Assembly: GCA_012295275.1 (NCBI GenBank) | Contig: CM022669.1 | Span: 15,096,172 to 15,160,171, forward strand | Origin: Chrysomallon squamiferum | Taxonomy: Eukaryota > Mollusca > Gastropoda > Neomphalida > Peltospiridae | Length of the DNA stretch: 64,000 nucleotides | Direction: 5' to 3' | Shown here: positions 54,110-64,000 of the stretch, in pieces | How the letters are laid out: every line of letters starts with the position of its first letter | Numbering within the stretch: position 1 is the stretch's first letter | Notes under the pieces: model-generated | Seen by the model: the letters and a program-made list of their open reading frames with translations, nothing else | Databases searched by the model: none | Told to the model about the DNA's origin: nothing | Translations under genes and position numbers: made by a program

Positions 54110-54830
54110 CATCTGCAAATTTCATTAAACTAAAAGTGACAGGGTTAAACAACGGAATCCTCCATCCAACTGCATTGCGCTTAATCAACTCAAGAAGCTT
54201 TCTCCGGTTTAACAAGATTAACAACGGGTGATCCGCGTTTTAGACGTAAACTTTAACAGGCGATCCATTTCTCTGATGTTTATCGACACAATATTAGCTC
54301 CCCCTGTTTGACACCTGCCCCCTGGTGGTGAACAGACGAGGCCGGGACCCGTATTGCTGATACACCATAGGAACAGGACCACATGTTCCGAAAATCGAAA
54401 GGGAATAATTTACAGTGAGATCTGAGGTTGTTTATTTACGCTCACAAATCTACACGTAACATCTGTCGGAAGGTATTTTCGTAAATTTTTTTTTTTTTTT
54501 TTTTTTTCATGGGATAGTTTCTGTTACAACATCCCTGAAAAACACTTGTTACGTCACTGAAATAAGACTCACGTGCGTCTCTTTCACGTCCTAGCATGAC
54601 GTCTGTTTGTGCAGCAGAGTCTGAAGCAGTGCGAGCGAAAGTGATCTTTTTTAATTTGTTTGTTACGCAACACGTAACACCGCGTCTGATGAGCTTTGTT
54701 GCGTGTTTGTGTTGCAGTCTTCCTTTCAACATGACAGACACTCGCCTGCGGAGTTTTTCCACCTTAGAAGTTAGAGCACCTCCTGAATCCAGTCACTAGA
54801 TACAAAGACCTGACTGCATTGTCTGAACTT
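54110..54830. other. Complex island with CTCF-like core
   Basis: About 700 bases mostly free of repeats, apart from a poly-T at 54487-54507. GCCCCCTGGTGG at 54317-54328 is an exact reverse complement of the CTCF core CCACCAGGGGGC. Short frames on both strands match nothing I know. Confidence 0.38.
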
Positions 54831-55329
54831 ACTTTACGTTAAAGTGCCAGTAACTATTTAATATGAACTAACCATTATGTTAGGTAGCATGTCTTAGAGT
54901 GGAAAAAAAAAATAAAAAAATAAAAAAATCCTATGTACAGAAATCAGCTATAGTCCCAAAGATAGCCATACCTGACCATCTTCTGAACTGGAAGGACGCT
55001 AGCAACAATTAATATATCCATAGACAACATTATATATAACGATGATAATGAAGACGAGATATAGGAAGTGAAGAAGAAAGAATGAAGGGAAATGCTGTTA
55101 CTGTTTTTGTGGGGTTTTTTGTATGATGTTGACGATGATGGTGCTGATCAAAAAATAAAATCGTTATATTTTTTTTCCCCAGTGCTAACACTCCCATAAA
55201 CAACAAGAATAAAAAAATACATAAAACCACTCTAACTAAATACAGACTTAATCGCTCTCTTCCTTTATTCGCATGCTGAAGGCAAATCATTCATTATTTT
55301 CCTTGCGTCGTGTTTCACAAACTTGTACT

Positions 55330-55565
55330 GATCGAGGTTTAGTCCGCAGGTCTTTGTCAAAGTACTGGAAGCATGCCATTTGTCTCCTGTCGTTGTCTTA
55401 CAGCTAAATGGATATCACACAAACGTCTACCTTTCACAGACCAGACTTGGTTTTCATCAGTCCCCACCAAAAACAGACTAATTGTTTGTGTTTCGAGTCC
55501 AGGCGAACGAGATCTCTGTTTTTGTGAGAATAATTTCTCTGTTAATGCGGTGTGGAGATAGATTT
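55330..55565. other. Complex stretch open on both strands
   Basis: Open for about 60 codons on + and about 80 on -, without recognisable domains. Reported because the composition is coding-like, not because a family is seen. Confidence 0.2.
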
Positions 55566-55984
55566 CGTAAAAAAAAATGATTATTTCATGACCAAAATAC
55601 AAGTTGTTTTTTTCTTCTGTTATCGGCTAATTTGATATATTAAAAAGCACAAAGTTAAAGTCGAGTATTTAAGTCGAATGTAACAGCTGGTGGTTTGAAT
55701 CGTTCTTTTTGAAAAGTATTCCTTTTTTGAACACGTGCAGTTAAGCACATGTGGGTTTTTTGGGGGGGAATACAACTGCAATAGCAATATAATTATTTTT
55801 GTATGTTGTTTGTTTTAGTTTCAAAAATGTGTGTTTGTATATGTAGGTGTGTATGTTTTAAATGCTGGGAAATAAATGAAAGAATAATAGTTTTTTCCCT
55901 ATGCGCATTTAGAAGTTATGAAAAAAGAAAGTAAGAAAGACGGGGCTTGAGAGAGATAGATAGATAGACAGACAGACAGACAAA

Positions 55985-56110
<126 letters not shown>

Positions 56111-56737
56111 CAACAAAAAACATGAACAACAATAAAATCAGATAAATAAGGAAGAAAAAAGTTATTTTTAACATAATGTGTTACGATTAACAATCGCATT
56201 GATTATACAAGGATGTTTTTATTTTTATTGCTATTTTTGATTTTTTTTTTTGCCTCTCTTAGTATTTCATCTGTTACACAAATTACTTACTTCATCTCTA
56301 TAGCTAACTACGGCCATTTTATTTTTAGTTAACTTTGAAAACGTCATCTGTGAAACTTCACTTAGCTTCTTAGAGGCTGCATTAATGAAGACTATAGAAC
56401 TGTTTGATTAAGACCCCACGCCAGACAGTCTAAGCCAATTATTCTTGTCTCTCTCCGTTAGACGACGTCTGCAACGTCGTACATTTCAGCCTGTAACACA
56501 ACACAGTTCATTTAATTAGCACGTATATCGAATCTGTCAATTAAACTCATCTGCTACAATCACGATTTCTGAGAAAACACGATAATTATAATTTGTGCGC
56601 TGCCGTTATTAGTGGGTAAAACAAGAAATATGAATAAATTTGAAACAGGATCAGATCTTTTACAAGTTGTTAAAAAATGTTTGACACGGTTCGATATTCC
56701 TCAGTTGGAAATTCATGACGAAAAATCTTGCGTAATG

Positions 56738-56855
<118 letters not shown>

Positions 56856-57066
56856 CTGAGAAACACAAACAGATAATAAAACACTATATTACAGTTTGAA
56901 GGCAAATTACTGTTAAGCAGGAGAGAGAAAGCAACCCTTATAAATTAGTAACGTATTTATATGCACGTATTGAAAGACAACAAACAACGGCCTTGAAAAA
57001 GCAGTCATAGCTAGAACGAGAAACAAACCAAAGGGCGTAACAAGCAGAGTTGATCTGCAGTTCATC

Positions 57067-57067
<1 letters not shown>

Positions 57068-57110
<43 letters not shown>

Positions 57111-57116
57111 AATAAT
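57068..57116. repeat. (CAA)n microsatellite
   Basis: About 13 CAA units, ending in AAT units. Confidence 0.9.
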
Positions 57117-57471
57117 AAACTGAGAAAAATGAACCGAGAAAATACCAAAACAAAAACCTTTTAACAAAATACATTTAGCAAACAACCACAACAGCAATGC
57201 TACTACTACAAATAATAATAACATCTACGAGCAGCAACAGTGACGGTGACGATGTTGACGATATCCTTAAAGAACAGCAGTGATAACAACAACAACGATC
57301 AAAGACGATGACGTTACAAATAATATCAGAAACAACAAAATAACAACAATAACAAGAACAATTCAAACAACCAGTAATGAAATAATCAAGGAACATTTAC
57401 ATCTACTTTCTACTTTTGTGGTGTGATTATTTCGAATTACGGCTTACGTTATAACGTTCCGTTTATTTCAG

Positions 57472-57537
57472 CACAGCAGAGAAATGGGATCGCTTAGCTC
57501 GGAGTACATGGGACACTGATTACCCTACTTATCTTCA
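57472..57537 (+). CDS. Weak candidate internal exon
   Basis: A good acceptor (CCGTTTATTTCAG) is followed by an open frame reading TAEKWDRLARSTWDTDYPTY then LH, and a plausible donor CAC|GTAAAC. No family is recognised and no partner exons are known, so chance is a real alternative. Confidence 0.15.
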
Positions 57538-58289
57538 CGTAAACTCTCGTAATGGTCTACTGTAGTAAATGAATCCACACAAGTTTAGTCCAAGTACGGT
57601 AAACTTGATTGAGAACGTCTAGTGAGTTGACCTACTGCTCGAACGCGGTGCTCTCTCTAATATGGAGAAAATTACCGCTGAACCACGACCTCGGAAATCG
57701 ATAATTGATTATTCTCTCTTCATCCCAGCGGTAAAGACTATTACATTATTGCAAACAGTAGAGTTCCTTACAGTTAAATATGTTTGTTTTATGCGATCAC
57801 TAACTAAACGTTGGCCAGTGTATAGTTTCAACTGTTTGCTAACAAAGCGTGTTTTACATAATGCAGTTATCTTTGAAATCAAAACAAAACAAACAAAAAA
57901 TATAAATGGTAGCTAAACTTTTCTTTTCCATATCAGGACGATGTACTGGGTAATAAAACGTCAGTAGTGGATTAAAATTACTTCTTTTTCGTAATTTGTT
58001 TTTTCTTCTTCGTTTACGAACAAACTGAAATAGAAATATAGTAAACTGCTATAACCACTATCTCGGTTTTTAAATGCTATTAAACTCTTTTATTGTTTTC
58101 ACCTTTCTACGAACTGTTAGTATCTACTTTTGCATTTTAAACATGTTTATCTGTTTACAGCTCGGTAAGCTGAAACTGTTTATAACGTTTCTTTAACATA
58201 ATAAGAAAATCACTGACGTAATAAACACGCGCACACGCACACGCATGCACACACGCACACAACTCGTAATCACAGATAATTAAGAGAAA

Positions 58290-58514
58290 GAGAGACATAC
58301 AGAGATAAAGAAACAGCAAGAGAAATAATCAGAGAGAGAGAGAGAGAGAGAGATACACACAGCAAAATAAAGAATCAGAGAGAGTGATTGAGAGAGATAT
58401 ATAGAGAGATAGAGAGATAGAGAGAGAGTGAGAGAGATACAACAGCAAAAGAAAGAATCAGAAAGAGAGAGAGAGAGACGCACACAAACACACACACACA
58501 CACACACACACAAA

Positions 58515-58562
<48 letters not shown>
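58290..58562. repeat. GA-rich then (CA)n compound region
   Basis: Interrupted GA tracts followed by about 80 bases of CA repeats. Confidence 0.9.
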
Positions 58563-58565
<3 letters not shown>

Positions 58566-58589
58566 ATAACTATTTGACACTGGCTAAGT

Positions 58590-59170
58590 CGCTTTCGTTT
58601 TCTCTGGTACCACAAACATCTTCGTACAAGGCAAGTCGCCAGCCGAAAGTCTTTATTCAGATTATTTCTCCGTCAGGGTGAGAGCGAGGACCGCGTCAAT
58701 AAACACAGCTTCGCGATATAGATGGCGAGTAATTGAATTATGGTGTGCAACAGTTGCCAGGAACAGAAGGGTTGGACAACGTCTTCGACCTCCACGTCAG
58801 TCAGCGAAGTCACGCCACGCCGTGTTTACGCCGATTTAATGCTTCGTCTTGCTGGGATCGGAGCGTGCTGCGGTGCATGCTAATTAAGAATACAAGCGCT
58901 GCTACACGTGCTTTTACAAATGCATTAATTTCACAGCTGGAGCGGGCCCGCTGAAAATGACAAGTTAACCGAACATCGGCAGCGTGTAAATATCACTTGT
59001 CACTTTCACCTGACAGGTCGGGTTCCGCGGAACAAGAGAGACACGATTTTAGTTGGATCGTTTTTATGGAAATTTTCCCCAGACAAGCTTATCGTCCATC
59101 ATTATTAGTCGGTGCAGTAAACGACGTGTAAAAATCTGAAGATTAAATCCTCGTCCTTTTTGCAATGATG
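58590..59170. other. Complex GC-richer island, strong conserved-element texture
   Basis: About 580 bases with the highest sustained GC in the window and no simple repeats. It holds homeodomain-type cores (GAGTAATTGAATTA, GCATGCTAATTAAG, GCATTAATTTC), an E-box (TCACCTGACAGG) and a CTCF-like ATAGATGGCGAG at about 58718-58729. No coding match. Possible distal regulatory element. Confidence 0.42.
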
Positions 59171-59385
59171 TTTGTTAAATGTGGTCTTTAATGAGTCTTT
59201 TTTTTAAAAAAAAACCTTACTTTGATTCTGTGACGATAAGGCTATAGTGTAAGTACGTATTTTATGTTTTCGTTTGATTGTTACGTTTCACTAACGTTTC
59301 ATAATAATAAAGTATGACGAAAAATAAGACAGAAACGTTTATATGTTGTTTTCATTTCTTTATTATCAGAAAATCAATAACAAAC

Positions 59386-59426
<41 letters not shown>

Positions 59427-59607
59427 ACACAAAAGAAAAGAAAGGAAAACAAAAAACCCAAGAAAGAGGAACAACAGCAGCAAAAAACCCACATCCCACA
59501 ATAAATAAAAATAAAAATAAAATAAAATAAAAATAATAAAAATAAAAAAAAAAAATAAAATAAATAAAATAAATAAATAAAATAAATAAATAAATAAATA
59601 AATAAAA
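59386..59607. repeat. (CA)n and AAAT/AAATA tract
   Basis: CA/CG-containing dinucleotide repeats followed by A-rich AAAT units. Frames on the minus strand rich in Phe, Leu, Ile and Tyr are artefacts. Confidence 0.88.
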
Positions 59608-60180
59608 AACAAATAAAACTATCACTTGAAATATGCAAAATTCACTTTTCGTTCGTACCACCTTAATTACATTTTTATGTCACTAGTGCGTGAATTATTT
59701 AGAGTAGAACGTAACCACGAGTTATAACAATTATGTTATCAGTTAAACAGTACAGACACATCTGAACATTTAAAGAAACACTATATTTCACGATACGAAA
59801 TAATAATATTATATACACCACTTGACAGAAATAACTGCAGAGTATTTCACTTTAATAAATATCAGTGTTTTAATGATGATTAACTATGAAACGTATTGTT
59901 CACACAATTTGAAAAATCTCACGAGCCATAACTTTTTTCACCGACTATATATAAAACTTTAATGACTTTGTTCTGTGCTATGATATCTTCCCTCGTCGTA
60001 AAGCAGTCTCTTTTTGAGATAAACACACATCTCAAAGCACAATTAACTACACATTAACTAGCCATCTGTTGTTGAATCATAAACACAAATATTCTCCTCA
60101 CCCTGAATAACGAAGGCCATAAAGTGTGAAGAAGCATAATGTTACCAAGTATTTCCGCTTTACACTTTGCCTGTTTTCAG

Positions 60181-60270
60181 TTAACATACGTAGAGATAGG
60201 GTTTTATCTGACCGTTTTAAACCGTGGGGAAACATGCAGGACTGTGTTGTTGAATCACTCACAAAGAAAG
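60181..60270 (+). CDS. Candidate internal exon, phase 1-1
   Basis: Acceptor TTTGCCTGTTTTCAG, a 90-base open segment reading NIRRDRVLSDRFKPWGNMQD then CVVESLTKK, and donor AAAG|GTATAT. Phase 1 on both sides would be compatible with the candidate first exon at 28458-28518, but linking them is speculation. No domain is recognised. Confidence 0.22.
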
Positions 60271-60867
60271 GTATATACACCAAGAATATACAAAATACAG
60301 CGTTTATTAGTATAGCTGTTTAGCTGTTGCGATGCTTTGGTGAAAGGTTGGTTAAGTTATCAGTTTGTGAGTCAGGGATTCTGGGATCAAAACTAAGTAG
60401 GAAATTCAAATTAAAACGCTAACAGATTAATACTAACAATGCTTTACGTGGACAGCCAGGCACAGGGTTGCACGCCCAGAACATACGTGCTTTAATATTT
60501 ACAGTATATGTATCAGACTTGGTTAACTTTCTAACACACTAACACTAAAATGTGTTCAAACAATCAACAGATGTTTGAGGATGATTTAAGAGGTTGAGCA
60601 AATGATAATAAACAAATAAATAAATAAATAAATAAATAATAATGATTAAGTAAAGACGATGTTTTGGTTTAGGCTTTTTATACATGGGAGTAAATTGTAA
60701 TATTTTAAGACTAAGTTGCTGATGGTATCACAAAGGTCTTTGTAATATTTCAGTTTGAATAGCAGAAATGTAATTAATGGGTTTAGCATTGTTATTATCT
60801 AAGGGAACCATGCTTCCTTCTAAAAAGCATATAAATCATTCACAGAGCAGATAGAAAGATATAGACA

Positions 60868-60868
<1 letters not shown>

Positions 60869-60921
<53 letters not shown>

Positions 60922-60924
60922 ATA

Positions 60925-60956
<32 letters not shown>
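60869..60956. repeat. (GT)n(TA)n(GA)n compound microsatellite
   Basis: Three dinucleotide tracts in succession. Confidence 0.93.
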
Positions 60957-60957
<1 letters not shown>

Positions 60958-61119
60958 CTAAATACTAAATTACAAATTAACAAGAACAGCAGAAATAACG
61001 ATCACAAGCAAATACACCCGCACTCAGCCATGTACATAGACCAAAACTCTCGAAACAAGGATTACGTCTTCAACAAACTGGCACGTTTCCACGTTCGTGT
61101 AAGAAGAGTTTAAACAAAC

Positions 61120-61620
61120 AGCGGATCAGCGAAGTTCTCTGTGGTTAATTCATGCGACAGTGAATCATATTACTTTCCTCGCACTTTCACCAACAAACAA
61201 GAAACAGACGACGGTAAACTGAGACGTGCGTAACAAAATTTTACGCTAACTGTTTTCCTTCCCGCGCCTCGCACAGGCCAGGCAGCCTCCGACAGCTGAT
61301 CAGCTTTTATTAAGTGACACCATTGGCCGCAGTTTCTCACAATTAACGCAAACGAAATCGAATTGTCGACGACTGAATCAGAAAATGGAAAGCAAACAGA
61401 CATACGAATCGGTTTTTATTCATTCACGCCATCGGGCAAAGGTTCAGAAGGAAGTTCACGGCAAGCGCAAGCCGGAAACGTTACCGCTGACCGTCAAGTG
61501 CCACAAACGAAAAAACGGTCGTCTTAATCACGCGACCGGGTTTTTTTTTGTTTGTTTCTTATTGTCGTCGTTTTTACGACGATCCATAGCTCGGAGATGA
61601 ATATAAAAGCGTCTGGATTC
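61120..61620. other. Complex GC-richer island
   Basis: About 500 bases without simple repeats. The + frame from 61385 (MESKQTYESVFIHSRHRAKV) is open for 71 codons and basic, but has no known domain. Either a regulatory element or part of an exon. Confidence 0.33.
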
Positions 61621-61939
61621 TTTTTGTAGCGTCTTAAAAATACGTTTTTATTTAAATTATAGTAGTAGAGTTGATTATGTGACTGTCGGTGCGTTCATTT
61701 AATCCATGAGTTTTATTTCTGAAAACACTCTGTGGGTTTATCTGATATGGAATTAGTGAAGATTTTCGGATCAAATAACGTTATACTTCTATTGTGTTTG
61801 TTGTTTTTTGTTGTTTCTTTTGTTTGCTCTTTTTTCTTTCTTTCTTTCTTTCTTCTATTCTTTTTTGAATCAATATTTTGACCCTAACGTTTTCTTTGTA
61901 CTGAAGTTTCATTCATTCGTTTATTCATTTGTTGTTGTA

Positions 61940-62070
61940 ATCATCATCATCATCATCATTATTATTATTATTATTATTATTATTACTTTTAGTACTGGTA
62001 CTATTGGTAGTAGCAGTAGTAGTAGTAGCAGCAATAGCAGCACTAGTAGTAGTAATAAAAAAAAAAATCA
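61940..62070. repeat. ATC/ATT/AGT trinucleotide region
   Basis: Trinucleotide runs changing from CAT to ATT to AGT/AGC. The Ile- and Ser-rich frame over it is an artefact. Confidence 0.85.
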
Positions 62071-62339
62071 GCCAACACTCAAGAGATATCGTCTAAAGAA
62101 GAAACGTATATATCTGTTTAAGCAGATTAAATTGCCAGTCTCACATCATGCAGCCCTCTAAAGTGCTCTTTGGATGTTCCATTACGAAAACAAGAAAACT
62201 CATCAACTAAGCAAGCACCAGCATATTAACAGTTTGTCTCTCGATGGATCCATACAAGTAAATTGCAATCGAATTCTTCTAACTGCTGCTAGTTCTTCGA
62301 CACGAATACTTCAATTTAAACGACAGTGGCTCGTATACA

Positions 62340-62380
<41 letters not shown>

Positions 62381-62454
62381 CTCGGGGCTAACCTAACAGT
62401 TAAACAGGCGAAGAAGAAGAAGAAGATGATAAATACTTTCTTGCTGGACGACGT

Positions 62455-62830
62455 TTGTTTTTTAACAGATCAATGTCTGGTTTGTTAAGCGGAAAATGCT
62501 TTATTGCAAATAGCAAGCACTTTGCGTCGTCTTATGTAAACCGCGAAATGAGTTGGACATCGAGTCTCCAGGCTTGCCTTATCGCTGAACCTGCTAAAAG
62601 TCGAATTGTTTGGACTGGATTTCGCCGTGTGTCTGTGTGTATCGATGCGTTTCTGTTTTTCAAACCGCCTGATCGGAATCGGTCTGGTTGCCACACGTTA
62701 GATAAAGATGCTGCTGTTGTAGATGACAAATTGTGCAACGCTGTTGCCAGACGTCGATGATTTATGACCGCACTGATGATCAAACACTGTCGTGATGCGA
62801 GTGTTTGAACAGTTAGAAATGTTTTTTTAA
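62455..62830. other. Complex stretch open on both strands
   Basis: A 101-codon + frame from 62455 and 69-83-codon minus frames overlap here in GC-richer sequence. None has a recognisable motif, signal peptide or splice context. Likely a conserved noncoding element or an unrecognised exon. Confidence 0.28.
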
Positions 62831-62943
62831 TTTTACAGACGGTTGTAACGACGGCTTGAAAGTCGATGAGCTTATTTTGCTATGAAATTGCGAAGTGTAA
62901 ATTTAAACTAGGAATATTAAACCAGAATTACATGATTTTACTT

Positions 62944-62974
<31 letters not shown>

Positions 62975-64000
62975 CTAATCTATATTTTATTTTATTTTAT
63001 TTATTAATTTTGGTGAGGGGGTGCAAAATATAATTTTTAAATTATTATTATTATTATTATTATTTTTTAATTATTATTTTTTTTAAATTGTAACATATCT
63101 TTCTTTATTTTTTTTTCCTTCCATATTTTCCCCCTTTCTTTATTCTTCCAATTTTTGTTGTTTCACTTAAATATGTAATTTTTAAAAATCTTTATTTACT
63201 TAACATTAACACCGCTTACTGTTTTAATTTCATAATTATGTGAGGTTTTTTTGGGGATTGTTGGAATGGCATGGGTATGTATGTATTTGAAAGAGAAAGA
63301 GACTGATAAAAACGCTTATGAAAGTACATTGAAAAATAAATAGGATTGTTTAAATACCAATCAATAAAATCAGTGAATCGATCAGTAACTCAAACGGTCA
63401 ATCTACACATACTTCTCTACACAGGACAATGAATTTTTTAAATCGCTGAAGAAAATGTCTTTCTAAGACTACAAATTAAATTACTGAATATTATTATTTC
63501 TGTGAAAAGTAAACTGATCCTTTCAAACTGACATCTCTCGAACCTAACGTTTTCTCAGTAAGGGGCCGCAGCCACATCTGCATTAAACACGATAAGTAAT
63601 TTTACACTGTCACCATGGTGACGAATCTTCTGTAACGTCTTTTCACTCCATTCTACACAAGAGCACCGACAAATGCTTTCTGTGATTACCATCAACGTAT
63701 TGACTATGTTTGGAGACAAAATATACCACCTCTTCTCTTGTTAAGCGAGAGAAATGATTTTTTTTTTTTTTGAGGATCTGAAAACAAGGAACGGTCTTGT
63801 TACTCGTATTACATAATGCACTCGTCTTGAAGAATTCCTCGTACTCGAGGCGAATGGAATATTGCAGCAATAAAACTCTAGCAATATTTTAAACGAAGCC
63901 GCGATGGGTTTCGGAGCTGCCAACAGAATTATTCTAACTGCGTCCGTCGCCTTTGTCAGTTTTTGAAACCAAAATATTGACGTTGGCAATAAAAGCATCT
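62831..64000. other. AT-rich, then complex sequence to window end
   Basis: Poly-T at 62945-62974 and ATT/T-rich sequence to about 63200. From 63530 the sequence is more complex again, with minus-strand open frames cut off at the window edge; nothing recognised. Confidence 0.5.

Noticed and set aside
58280-58615. Cys-Val and Leu-Ser rich minus-strand frame
   Set aside because: CA and GA repeat translation.
59352-59661. Phe-rich minus frames of about 90 codons
   Set aside because: AAAT-repeat translation.

Overview
This is eukaryotic nuclear DNA: AT-rich, crowded with microsatellites, and carrying a gene split into 17 short exons by GT-AG introns. The protein encoded is a clear animal beta-mannosidase. 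The style of the sequence (very long GA/CT, TATG/CATA and AAT tracts, gene-poor flanks, small exons in repeat-filled introns) fits a lophotrochozoan, most likely a mollusc and perhaps a cephalopod. That taxonomic step is inference; no marker in the window settles it.

Region 1 (about 1-13.8 kb) holds one complete gene on the + strand, a lysosomal beta-mannosidase (GH2, MANBA-like). It has a signal peptide, both catalytic glutamates and a stop codon. All 17 exons join in compatible phases. Two exons (4 and 15) each appear to lack one base, so the reading frame as given is broken twice. The last part of exon 4, with its splice donor, is present in three tandem copies.

Region 2 (about 13.8-64 kb) has no gene that can be identified. 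Most open frames there are translations of simple repeats. It contains a TA-flanked DNA transposon of pogo/Tigger type, a dispersed repeat whose second copy lies inverted in a mannosidase intron, a shorter dispersed repeat containing a CRE-like site, and two adjacent fold-back structures near 47.3-47.7 kb. There are also about a dozen islands of more complex, GC-richer sequence that look like conserved regulatory elements or unannotated exons. Two of these islands contain CTCF-like motifs. A possible signal-peptide first exon lies at 28.46 kb, and a pair of related signal-peptide-like segments lies at 45.5 and 50.2 kb.

There is no operon-like organisation, CRISPR array, rRNA or recognisable tRNA. 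I did not find a convincing new biological system. The strongest leads are the exon-end triplication, the paired frame breaks, the fold-back cluster, the repeated signal-peptide segments and the complex islands.
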